Below are positions 23,335 to 33,945 of a DNA stretch of 64,000 bases, piece after piece; the first letter of the stretch is position 1; each line of letters begins with the position of its first letter. The translations under genes and the position numbers were made by a program. Below the pieces are notes generated by a model that was given only the letters and a program-made list of their open reading frames with translations, did not search any database and was not told the origin of the DNA. The stretch spans positions 22,033,001-22,097,000 of the forward strand of contig BSBM01000904.1 of the NCBI GenBank assembly GCA_027924585.1, given 5' to 3'. Origin of the DNA: Larix kaempferi (taxonomy: Eukaryota; Streptophyta; Pinopsida; Pinales; Pinaceae).

Positions 23335-24302
23335 TATTTCTTGGGGGATTTTGAGGCAAAGAATCTAGTACTCTTTGAAAATGCTCAAAAAAGTATTAAT
23401 AGATCATGTTCTAAAATAACGGAAGTATTCAAAGATTATCACACGGATTTGGAGAAATTATCTCTCAAAATTATTGTTGCTTCTCACTTTTCTTTTTCTG
23501 TTCATGTTAGCTTGTTTGATGGTGCTTCTTAGTTGGGGCATTGTGGTATTGGTATGGTTATTATTTCTAGGGATAAACATTGTTTTCTCTATTGGATGGG
23601 TTGTGGTGAAGGTACAAATACAAGAGCAAGACTTTTGGCTTTTGGGGGACTTCTTCTTTTTGCTTTATTCAAAGGTTTTATATCCTTACAAGTGGGGGGT
23701 GATTCTAGAGTGATTGTGGATTGGGATTTTGGAAAAGCTAATTTACAAGTGACTCACTTGGAGCATTGGATGCAGAGTGTCAAAGAGATATAGGGAAAGT
23801 TTCAAAACTTATCTTTTAGACATATTTATTGTCAATTCAACTCTCAAGTTGATAGATCGTCCAAAGGGGTCCTCCTTTTTGAAGAGCTATAAGACCATTA
23901 GGTGGTGGCAAAAGGCTCTCTCCAGGTCTACCAAGTCCTGTTTTTGGATAGTGATTCTTGGTTTGTGTTAAGTCTTTAAGGATTATAGATAATCGTTAGC
24001 TGTAAGTTTCAAAAACAATTGAGCAAATAAACTTGTTTTGATAATTTTGTATATAAGGGCGAGGATGTAGTTTTGGTTTGTACCAAAATCTTTATTCATA
24101 TCCTTGTTTGGACTATGCAGAGATGAAGATAGAGGTATCTTGGCCTTTGATGGTTTTTTGTTTATGTGATAGATAGAAAGAGACTGTCATGTAGTCCTAA
24201 AAAGTGTATTGGAGGCACTTGAGCACATGGGGATTGTAATTGTTATCTTTGATTCAATTTTGAATAACAAGTAACAACTTTTTTTTCCAGGTGAAAAAAA
24301 AA
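23335..24302 (+). pseudogene. LINE 3' end with RNase H domain remnant
   Basis: The plus-strand reading shows the RNase H blocks of a plant LINE in order. 'FDGAS' (about 23515-23529, followed at once by a stop) leads to 'GHCGIGMVIISRD'. 'GEGTNTRARLLAF' (about 23605-23640) matches the 'GTNN.AE..A' block with the acidic residue changed to Arg. 'GDSRVIVDW' (about 23698) is next. A frameshifted 'FRHIYCQFNSQVDRSSKG' (about 23817) matches the terminal 'HI.RE.N..AD.LA' block. A non-coding tail ends in an A9-10 run at 24293-24302, consistent with target-primed insertion of a 5'-truncated copy into the surrounding tandem array. Confidence 0.6.
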
Positions 24303-24356
24303 ACTATATACATCTCTACAAAACTCTCATATTTGCTAAACGTCTCCGCAAAATTC

Positions 24357-24464
24357 TGATATTTGTTGTGAGAATACGATTTAGATCTCCACTGATATTT
24401 GTTGTGAGAATACGATTTAGATCTCCACTAATATTTGTTGTGAGAATACAATCTAGATCTCCAC
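24357..24464. repeat. 36-bp tandem repeat, three copies
   Basis: Copies start at 24357, 24393 and 24429. Each reads 't(g/a)atatttgttgtgagaata' followed by 'c(g/a)at(t/c)tagatctccac'. Confidence 0.9.
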
Positions 24465-25560
24465 TTGCATTACTTGCCTTTACTGATAAGTATTCTACCT
24501 AGACCATTGCAAATGTGAATGGTTCCACCCACCTTGCTTATCGTGTCAAGTCTCCCATCAGAAAGTTTGCAAATTGCAAAAAAAACTTTATAAGCATCAA
24601 GTAAAAGATCTATTAACCTTACCCAACAAGAGATATAGTCTTGGATGGCTTTTTATTTTGTGAACAAATTTTTTGGATTATTGTTGCTTTGAATTTTTAT
24701 TTTGTAAACACAAATTTTCAATTGTTGTACAAAGTTTACATAATTTTAATTTTTGAAAATGGATTAAAATAGTTGAATTTTTAAACTTCAAATATGGTTC
24801 ATTTTTAACTATATTAATCAAAAACATTGACATCTATGCAATTATAATAACTATATTAATTAAAATTATGACATCTTAGCAAATCTAGTGCGAGATTACA
24901 ATCTAGATCTCCACCTGCGATTAGCTACCTTTTCTGATAAGTAGTTTTCCTTGAACCTTGCACATGTGCATGGTTCCACTTGCCTTGCTTGTCCCATCAA
25001 GGTTTCAAGCAAGAAGTCTACATGGTGCAAGTAAGTAAAATATCGACTACCCTTTCCCCTTAGGGAATATAGTTTTCCATTACTAGTCATTTGCTTTGAC
25101 CTTTTATTTTGTAAACAAAAAAAATCAGTTATTGTCCAAAGTTTATATAATTCGATTATTAGTTTTAATTTTTTGAAAATCGATAAATTTTTGCTGAATT
25201 TTTAAAAATTTAGATATTGCTCAATATTGCTCTTTTTTAATTGGGGGAAATAATTTCTTCCTAAATTTTTAAAACTTGGATATGCTTAGTACTGTTACAA
25301 TAACTATATTAATTGAAAAGTTTATCATCTCTACAAAATTTTGACATATATTGCGAGAATATGATCTAGATCTCCACCTGTGTTACTTACCTTTCTTGAT
25401 AGTTATTATGCTTGGAACCTTGCAGAAGTGCATAGTTCCACCTGCCTTGCGTGTCTCGTCAAGGTTCCCAATAGAAAGTCTACTTGATGCAGAAAAAAAA
25501 GATTCCTGACTTAGAAAAAAAGTAAGTAAAAGATCGACTAACCCTCTGAAGTAAAGAAAC

Positions 25561-27522
25561 AATTACAATGAAGTGTACCATAATCCTTTCCATTTCACAT
25601 CCATTTCCTAAGCATGCCGCTAATAAGACTAAATTAATGCCTACAAGCGTAGCCTAAACGTTTGACGATTTGGCCTGTTCCCGACAACATTTTCGAGCAC
25701 GAATCTGGTAAAAAAAAATAGATTTTGAATAACAGTGTATAAATTTGGTTAAGATGGGTGCCCTTGGGATATTTCAAGGCGTTGAATCCATTTATGCATT
25801 CAAAAATGCAATTTGAACAACATAGAATCCGTATTTTGAAAAAAAATCATCAGATTATGGTCAAAAGCTCGTTGGAAGGGAAAAATTGTCGAATGTTTAG
25901 ACGACTCCTCCTCTATAGAATGAGTAAGCCAAAAATAGTGTTAGCATTCCATGCCTTCACCTCAAATTTAAAGAAATACTTTTTATGGCTTCCTTTCTCT
26001 CCACAAATTCAAATGTTTCCCATAAAATATCTAGAAGAACAAAAACAAAACTTGGAGTAAATAGTTATTCATCTACACAAAGGACATTTAATTCAAAGTT
26101 TTGTTCTTCTAGTTGTAGATATTCAGACAAATTTTCAAAATTTGGAGATTTCCTCATGAACACCTTTAATCAAAATTGCTTCTTTAATATAAACGTGCTT
26201 GCAAGCTTCCAATATAAACATTTTCAATGAGGAATATAGAGGCTTAACTTCCATTGATTAGATTAAAATAGAGACATAATAACCACAAATCTTGTTGCAG
26301 TTACAACATATGAAAGCAAACACTGGACATAGGTCAAGTAAAAGTAAATACTTTAGAAAATGCAAAGGATTGCGTATAATTTTTTTTTTTACATGAATGT
26401 ACTTGCATATCTTTGTCCTCATAAATGTACCTGTAAGCACACGCTATAAACATATTAGGTACTCAAAATGACGACTCTAGAGTCTCAAATTTTAAATACT
26501 TCAAACAAATTATAGATAAATACATTGGAAAGCACAAAGGATTGTGTACCGAATGTCTTCGCCTACAAACATGTACTTGCATGCTTATGCAATTAACATT
26601 TTCGGTATTGAAAATGATGAATTTAGAGTATAATTGACTTTTAGCAGGCACATTCACTACATAATAACAGGAATTATAGCCAAAAGATTAAGGGAACTCA
26701 AATTCACCTCACATTACAAAGGATAAGTGTCTCAAAACATTTCAAATTGGTTTCAAGCACATACAATCTAGAAAGAGATGGTCAAATTATGGTTGATGAT
26801 AAGATGAACAATTTGGAGTATAGGGAAAACATTTCGAGTTGATTCCATTCCGATCAAGAATAAGAACAAGAGTTATGTACAACTTAGTTCATGTCTTATA
26901 GTATAAAAACAAAAATCAATATTAAACATCAATCAATAGTTATCTAATTAAAAAAGCAAAAAAGTATGAACACAATTAACGTTAGTCTGAACTAAGTAAA
27001 GTAATGTTTGTCATGTGATGTGCGAACTTGAAAGCAAATAAAAGCAAATCCCTAAAAACCATCCTAATGCCAAAATTTCATGGCTGAAAAATGAAATTTG
27101 ATGGCATTAAGTTTTAAATTTATATTTCTATTGTATGGTGGAAAAGGAAATTTTTTATTTCTCAACCATACCAAAACACACTCGATAGATTATTTTGAGA
27201 TCTTCCAAGCTAATTTTTTCAACATTAATCACTTGTAAATAAACATATGATGTATTCACATGAAAAGTGGATTGTTTTTCTTTTATTAACAAAATTGTTT
27301 TTACTTGATTCAGCAATGAATTTCATTCATTGTCCATATGTAGTTTCGTGGTCTCAAGCAAAGAATGGGGAACATTATCTACTTTGTTAACCACATCGAT
27401 GCAATTTTTCTACAAAACCAAATGATAGCCATAATTGAGAAAGGAAACCTTCCTTAACAAATTTACACAATGAACAATACAACTTACGCCTTACAATTGC
27501 ATTAAGCTAAAAACAAATCCAT
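25561..27522. other. No gene seen; AT-rich, weak internal repetition
   Basis: No gene can be supported. A degenerate motif ('gtacttgcat...' or 'gtgcttgcaagc') recurs near 26194, 26398 and 26568, suggesting an old tandem repeat of about 170-200 bases. Confidence 0.4.
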
Positions 27523-27527
27523 ATAGA

Positions 27528-28428
27528 TGTTACCGGACAATCCACTTGACCAGAGGCGAGCCGGATCTCCCTATCTCAATGCGAGTCTAGAACAAATAGA
27601 ACAGACTACAAACACGTTTCCTAGATCTACTTAAGGATCAAGTGCTAGATGTCTTACCTCTTTGATTCGCTATCCTTTCTCCTGAATGTTGCTCCACATC
27701 CCACAATCGTCAGATCCAAGCTGCAAGACCTGTTAAGACACAGAAAAGAGAAACGAGTAAAGAGCATCTATACAATAAGAGATCTATGTAAACAGTTAAG
27801 CAGGTAAACAACACAACATCATCACATGTAAGAGCGATATTGGTGGGAAGCATTTGTATTACTGCAAATAGAGGAGTACATGATAAAGATATAGAACTAC
27901 AACCAATGACTTAACGTAGCATCCCTTCTCCACACAAGCCAATTGCCAAGCCCTTCCAAGGAAGCATGAATTCTCCAAGAGGTGAGTGAAGGTGTTCTAA
28001 GAGAGATTTCACTAGCATGTAGATACCATAGTCTTCCTCCCTTTGGTATGGGAGTGGGCCTCGTTTATATAGGACTAAGTGGATGAGATTATGGATAGGA
28101 TAGGTTGATAGATGGTAGGAGAGAGATAGGGGATCTTCCCAATGAGTTAGGGGTCGAGTACCATCTCTTCAAGAGATCAGGGATAAGCCCCCAAATGGGA
28201 AAGCTTCGAGAAAGATCTCGAAATGGCTATTTTTTCCCATTAGCAGACCTCGTCGCACCTTGCTATGGAGCAACCTGCGACGTCACATGTTGATAGTGTG
28301 CAACCTGCGATGACCTCTCAAAAGGTTGTACAAACTGAGTACAAATCATCTCAAATGAATACTTGGTCCAGATGACTTCAGGGATGTATACACTAAATCA
28401 TGATGATGGGTAGATTTTAGGTGTAACA
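27528..28428 (-). repeat. 3' LTR of the 4-kb element (901 bp)
   Basis: Direct repeat of 30627-31527, with TGTTAC...GTAACA ends. A minus-strand TATA-like TATATAAA is at 28064-28071. Confidence 0.9.
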
Positions 28429-28442
28429 GAATGCCCCCCAAA
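28429..28442 (-). promoter_or_regulatory. Polypurine tract of the 4-kb element
   Basis: On the minus strand the sequence directly before the 3' LTR is TTTGGGGGGCATTC, with a G6 core. Confidence 0.65.
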
Positions 28443-30594
28443 GCATGAAGCTGTTAAGGATGTACAGGTGAAGTGCTTTGATAGAAAAAATGGCAAAAGA
28501 CTTGTCGGATGAAGGACGTTGTTGCAGTACAACTGACTCTAAACTGACAATCTCATATGTAGTACAACATGGTTTCTGACCAATACATTGCAGATCCATG
28601 GGAGTAATGACCGACTGAACACAATCATGGCTACTAGACACAAGCATAGATCCATGATGAGATGATAACATGCCATGACCAATACAAAAGTGGATCCGTG
28701 TAATATGACTCAATACAAACTCCATCGCAACCTGGGTAAAACATGACTCCCCAGGGTCTTCAAGCTGAACCCGCAATGATACGAATCTATCCATGTGATT
28801 ACAAATGTCTTGATGCTGAACATGGTAGAAACCACTTGATTACCAGTCATTGATGTAAACCGTTAACAAGTGCGAGGGAGATCACCATTAATGACAATGA
28901 TTCCCAAGGTATCACAGTACATATCATCAAGCATGAATAAATGAGTTGACGTTGAACGCAAGATGAAATCTTTCAATCAAGAGTCAATGATGTAAACTCA
29001 TGATGAAAGCAAGGTGACCTGCCATTGAGGCATGCAGGACCAAGGTACTTGACTGGTTTCTAGATTCAATCCTTGGATGATGAGTTGAAGTCGACAAGGA
29101 TGAATTTGTCGAAGGAGGGCCATAATGAATCCCCCATCAATCGACACGAAACAAAACAAAAAATGTGTAGAGTGGATTGGATGGTACAATAACATGTGAG
29201 ACTGACTCAAAGTAACAATGGCATGACGACGTGTGTACTGACTGAAAATGATGAGTGGTGAATGTGTTCTTGAACATGGGCATGGCATGACTTGGCAGTA
29301 TTGACATGAGAATGACGCAAACTTCTAATGCAACTGATAGTGGAAGCTTTCTCCGAATGACTCAGAGGAGTAATAGGACTCAGAAATTAAGCGGGGACTC
29401 ATAGACGAACATATGATCCAAGTATCGGTATGCAAATGCAGACGAGTGCCATGTTCAAGAACGACTATATACTGCCACTAAGGTATATAACACAAACACT
29501 TTCCTTTTTCCCCATCATGAATGATGAGTGCCTCATGTGTTTTTTAACGAGCTTGATGAGGGTAACCAAATGCTCGGTATAGCGCATCTCATATATGAGT
29601 CCAATCCCAAATATTTTTCGAACCTAGGATAGGAGGGGTTCGTCCCATGACGAGCCCTTCAATGTGAAAATTTTAACGAGTCCATAGAAGGAAAACTCGG
29701 TCGTCATTTCATATTTAGAGAGTCTGAAAAGAACTAAAGAAGACTCCAACGGTCCTTTTTTGTAAAGTTAGCCTCATCGCCCGAAAAAGGGGTAAAACAA
29801 CATGGGAGAGGACTCTTCCAGTCATGATTGGCTAGAGTATTCATTTTTCGTAATTAGTGCCCCCTGGTCCGAAAAATGGGTAAACTATCACCAGGAAGAT
29901 GACCATTCAAATACTTTAACAAGCGTGAACGCGACAAGTTCGCTTGGCAATCTTTTCAATTTTAGGGAGTTTGAAAAGAGCTTAACTATGGACTCCGGGG
30001 GGGTGTCCTTTTCCGTGGAAGTTTAACGAGCCCGAAAAAGTGATAAATCATAACTCGGTACTTGTTCTCATGATTTGATGAGTACGAGAACAAACGAAGA
30101 GTAAACTCATCCTCATGCAATAATTACGACTTAACCAAAAACAATAATGACAAAACGTTCAAAGGAGTGTTCATACCTATAATTACCGTTGGTAATGCGA
30201 GAAACGATAGAAAAGACCACTTTACGACTCCTGTACACTAGAGAAAGTGTCAAATAGCCCCAAATATAATGACAAATGGTCGAAACTATAGTAAATGGCC
30301 CAAAAGCATCAAAATATTGAAAAGGAATATTCCATTCTATTCTATAAATAGAAATATGGGAAAAAAATAGAAACATTGTTCAAATTGCCAATTTGGGTGG
30401 AGAAGTACCAATTTGGAGCCAAAACTTCCACTGCCGATTCCGGGAGCTGCAATCCGCCATTTCACCAGCCGTCTGGACCAAGTAGGCCTAAATCTCAGCC
30501 AACAACTTTGTAGTGGTTTAGTTTTCCATTTTTTGTTCATTTTTTGATGATTTGGGGAGGGGCCATTGCACCCTCGGCTCGTTGCAATTGGATT

Positions 30595-30622
30595 CTGGGT
30601 TCGATCCCCAACGGAGTCGCCA
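30595..30622 (-). promoter_or_regulatory. Primer binding site with tRNA T-arm extension
   Basis: On the minus strand, four bases after the LTR, TGGCGACTCCGTTGGGGA (30622-30605) is a classic 18-base primer binding site. The complement continues on the plus strand through 30595-30604. Together it has the geometry of a tRNA 3' end: T stem (30595-30599 with 30607-30611, four of five pairs), 7-base T loop TTCGATC, 7-base acceptor strand, discriminator G and CCA. I believe this type is the Arg-tRNA site of Tat/Ogre elements, but the tRNA identity needs a database check. Confidence 0.75.
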
Positions 30623-30626
30623 TATT

Positions 30627-31527
30627 TGTTACCGGACAATCCACTCGACCGGAGGTGAGCCGGATCTCCCTAGCTCAATGCGAGTCTAGAGCAAATAGAA
30701 CAGACTACAAACACGTTTCTTAGATCTACTTAAGGATCAAGTGCTAGATGTCTTACCTCTTTGATTCACTATCCTTTCTCCTGAATGTTGCTCCACATCC
30801 CACGGTCGTCAGATCCAAGCTGCAAGACCTGTTAAGACACAGAAAATAGAAACGAGTAAAGAGCATCTATACAATAAGAGATCTATGTAAATAGTTAAGC
30901 AGGTAAAAAACACAACATCATCACATGTAAGAGCGATATTGGTGGAAAGCATTTGTATTACTGCAAATAGAGGAGTACATGATAGAGATATAGAACTACA
31001 ACCAATGACTTAACGTAGCAGCCCTTCTCCACACAAGCCAATTGCCAAGCCCTTCCAAGGAAGCATGAATTCTCCAAGAGGTGAGTGATGGTGTTCTAAG
31101 AGAGATTTCACCAGCATGTAGATACCATAGTCTTCCTCCCTTTGGTATGGGAGTGAGCCTCGTTTATATAGGACTAAGTGGATGAGATTATGGATAGGAT
31201 AGGTTGAGAGATGGTAGGAGAGAGATAGGGGATCTTCCCAATGAGTTAGGGGTCGAGTACCAGCTCTCCAAGAGATCAGGGATAAGCCCCCAAATGGGAA
31301 AGCTTCGAGAAAGATCTCGAAATGGCTATTTTTGCCCATTAACAGACCTCGTCGCACCTTGCTATGGAGCAACCTGCGACGTCGCATGTTGATAGTGTGC
31401 AACCTGCGACGACCTCTCAAAAGGTTGTACAAACTGAGTACAAATCCTCTCAAATGAATACTTGGTCCAGATGACTTTAGGGATGTATACACTAAATCAT
31501 GATGATGGCTAGATTTTAGGTGTAATA
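30627..31527 (-). repeat. 5' LTR of the 4-kb element (901 bp)
   Basis: Direct repeat of 27528-28428. It serves as the promoter-bearing LTR on the minus strand, with a TATA-like TATATAAA at 31163-31170. The right terminal CA is mutated to TA. A 178-codon open stretch crossing this LTR on the minus strand has no recognisable content and is not called as a gene. Confidence 0.9.
31163..31170 (-). promoter_or_regulatory. TATA box of the 4-kb element 5' LTR
   Basis: The minus strand reads TATATAAA in the context 'cctatataaacgaggc'. It is conserved in the other LTR and resembled by 'cctataaatatg' in the related solo LTR near 36040. Confidence 0.5.
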
Positions 31528-32099
31528 ATAGAAGTAACCCAACCACAAAAGATATAAAAAAACAAAAACAAAAACTTCATCACTACACAATTACCTAGAT
31601 GGACATAACAATATGCGTGAACAAGACCAATAATACAGTAGCAACAATGGAGTAAATTTATGCTTTATACTGCATTCATCTCAAAGCAATTCCATAAAGA
31701 GAAAAAGAAAAACACCATTTACCGATATAAGGGTACCTAGATAGACATAAGAATATATGTGAACAAGAAAAATAGTACGGAAGCTATTACCAATAATGTA
31801 CCTCCATGCAAGGCATCTGAACCATGGAGGACATCCCGAGATACCATAAAAACTAACACTCCCTCTTATCAAGGGAAGTCCAACCACAGATGCCTGGATC
31901 CAACAAGTCCTCTGCTGCTAACAGTAAACCGATTGTCCTGCCTGTCACTGCTGCTCTCTGACCTGAAGTGCCCTCATTTAGCTCCATCAAGGAATCCCCC
32001 TGATCTACCACAGACTCTGTCACTGTACTCTGATTCAGACTCCCTATGAATCTCTGCTGTAACCAGTCCCGAAGACTGTTGTCAAGTGGATCCACTGGT

Positions 32100-33698
32100 A
32101 TGTAAGTGGGATCCCTTTATCTCTTAGCCGACTTAGCTCTCTCCTGATCTAAGTCCATCTCTGCCAACTCGTACCAACTCAGTATTTGACTGGTGCCAGT
32201 ATGAGCATCATGCTCATCCATCTGATCTGAATCCAATGGTTCAATCCCGTGAGTCTCATCATCATCACCATGAGCATCCCGCTCATCCATCTGATCTCCA
32301 CAGTCACTCCTCTGATCCTCATCATCATGGTGAGCATCTTTCTCACCCATCTGTTGACGGGACTCACATCTCCTAGAATCATATTTGTTGTGAGAATATC
32401 GCTCACTATCCTCCTCTAACTCAGAAGAGGATGCACTCAGCCAACCTGATGTGCCAGAAGTGGGTTGTCCCTGAATCAAGTATTCACCGTCGATCCTGTG
32501 ACCCATCAGGACTGGTCAAATCTTCTAAGATAGGTGAAAATCAGATCCCGTTGGAATACTATGAGTAGCGAGCAACTCCCAAAGCTGCCACTGAGAGAGT
32601 ACTCCCTCTCAGTCCTGGAACGAACAACACTCCTGATACCTCCAAGAGCTCTCCAAGGTCAAGTAGAAACTGAACTCTACCCACTCCTATGACCAAGTGA
32701 TTAGTCCCCTGCACATCCTGAACCATCTGTATAGGTGTGTGCTCTAGGATGGGGAATGCATATCGCATCTCTATCATGTGACTACGCTGCATGCAGTCAA
32801 CCCTCCATCTTTGATCAACTTGAACCTCTGACTAACACCTGGCTGACTACTGTCATGCCCTGACTGATATGAGGCTAAAGAGAAATTCCTCTCAAACCGA
32901 GAGGTAAATTCATCAACCTCCTCTGCTGCTGCTAACTGCTCATCCTTTTCCTTCTTACCTTTCTTCTTATGCGGACATTGTCCCACATAGTGTCCATAAT
33001 CATTGTAGGAAAAGCACTTGATCTTGCTTAGATCCTTCTTCTGTTTGAACCTATGTTTCCCTTTTGTTGCAAGTGCCACATCCTCCTCCTCCGGAATGGC
33101 TGAAGCTGATCCCTAAATATAACCTATCCGGATCTCCTCTTGGGTGAAGTCGTCCCACAGACAATCCCACTTGGGAAGATTCTCTCTTGCAATAATTGGA
33201 CTGGACAAATACTGCCCATGGAATAGTCATGCCATTCAGGGCTTGTCTTACCAACTCGCTATCCTCAACCTTTTCACCCACAACTCCCAACTCATCCCTC
33301 ACCTGAGTGATCTTGGTGAGGTATGTGGACATGCTCTCATCGTTGCCCATCTTGATGCTTCTCAATCTCTCTCTAAGAACCATCTTCATGTTGGCATTGG
33401 AACTCTAGTGCAAACTAGTCAATGCATCCCACATCTCATATACATTGTCTTTGGTTGAGACATGTGGAATGACATGATCCTTGATAGCATCAAGTAGGAT
33501 CCTATGAGCCTTTACTTTAATTTTATCATATACTACTTTGGAAGTAGCATCTGATGGAATTGTGATTGGATTTGCAACTGTACTGTTCACAACATCCCAC
33601 AGTTCGCACTCTTTCAACAAGAGTACAATCTGTGCCCTCCATGCACTGTAGTTGGAGGCCCCATCCAACCGGTCCTCCACTCTCAAGCTAGTGGCCAT
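32100..33698 (-). pseudogene. Copia-type gag with protease scrap and repeat linker
   Basis: From the ATG at 33698, the minus strand reads 'MATSLRVEDRLDGASNYSAW' and continues as a copia Gag (UBN2-like): 'YDKIKVKAHRILLDAIKDHV' and 'MWDALTSLH' followed by a premature stop. It resumes as 'NMKMVLRERLRSIKM', 'STYLTKITQVRDELG' and 'VRQALNGMTIPW', then changes frame. A zinc knuckle, 'CFSYNDYGHYVGQC' (about 33026-32985), keeps C...H...C, but the second Cys of C-x2-C-x4-H-x4-C is Tyr. A protease-like part ('VIGVGRVQF...GVLFVPGLRGSTLSV') lacks the catalytic DSG. The C-terminal part repeats 'QMxExDAH' three times (about 32345-32205). Stops and frame changes make it inactive. Confidence 0.75.
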
Positions 33699-33933
33699 GC
33701 TCTCTGAACTAAAATACAAGAACCCACAGTGATACAATAAGATCTCCTGATCACAGTTCTTGCCTACCCTCGCACAGATCTGGTAGATCTATCTCAGATC
33801 TATCCTCCAAACTCACAGATCTGATAGATCTGACATCTACAACCACATATATGAGCTATGCTCCTCAGATCTGGTAGATCTTGTCTCTACCTTCACTGAT
33901 CTCAGTGTGAATGATCTCCCTGACCCTTACAGG

Positions 33934-33945
33934 GCTTTGATACCA
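33934..33945 (-). promoter_or_regulatory. Primer binding site, initiator-Met tRNA type
   Basis: The minus strand reads TGGTATCAAAGC directly after the LTR end. This is the standard plant copia site (TGGTATCAGAGC) with one G-to-A change. Confidence 0.8.

Larger units (their letters stand above)
22880..25560. repeat. Degenerate tandem array, unit about 455 bp, interrupted by a LINE
   Basis: A block beginning 'gatctagatctccac' and continuing through a 'gttccac...ccttgc...tcaag' stretch occurs near 24446, 24898 and 25363. Between these blocks lie related AT-rich spacers with 'ttttattttgtaaac', 'ttgtccaa' and 'tattaatt(g/a)aaa'. The spacer also occurs at 22980-23330, left of the LINE insertion at 23335-24302. 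Shorter internal repeats are nested here: a 50-bp unit three times (23181, 23231, 23281) and a 36-bp unit three times (24357, 24393, 24429). Confidence 0.55.
28429..30626 (-). other. Non-coding internal region of the 4-kb element
   Basis: No retroviral-type domain is visible on either strand. Short open stretches (for example 28794-28417, 30376-30131) have no recognisable content. Between 29540 and 30060 the motif TTTAACGAG(C/T) recurs exactly at about 29543, 29672 and 30022, with 'CTCGGT' recurring near 29573, 29695 and 30054. This suggests an internally repetitive, possibly structured region. Confidence 0.5.
27523..31532 (-). mobile_element. Complete 4000-bp non-autonomous LTR retrotransposon with target duplication
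   Basis: Two direct 901-bp LTRs (27528-28428 and 30627-31527) flank a 2198-bp internal region. The outer flanks are the 5-bp direct repeat ATAGA (27523-27527 and 31528-31532), a target-site duplication. LTR ends are TGTTAC...GTAACA (GTAATA in the right copy). The primer binding site lies next to the right LTR and the polypurine tract next to the left LTR, so the element runs on the minus strand. By eye the LTRs differ at about 29 positions (about 3%) with no length change. The internal region has no recognisable gag or pol, only short unrelated ORFs, so mobility would have required proteins from another element. The primer binding site type resembles that of Tat/Ogre-like Ty3/gypsy elements. 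Confidence 0.9.

Noticed and set aside
22880-25560. CRISPR-like array
   Set aside because: Repeats are contiguous or degenerate with no unique spacers of constant length, and the context is a plant retrotransposon-rich genome.
30595-30622. A tRNA gene
   Set aside because: Only the 3' quarter of a tRNA is present, with no 5' acceptor strand, D arm or anticodon arm upstream. It lies exactly where a primer binding site belongs.
31010-31546. Minus-strand 178-codon reading across the 5' LTR of the 4-kb element
   Set aside because: It overlaps the LTR end and target duplication, has no recognisable content, and is not open in the other LTR.
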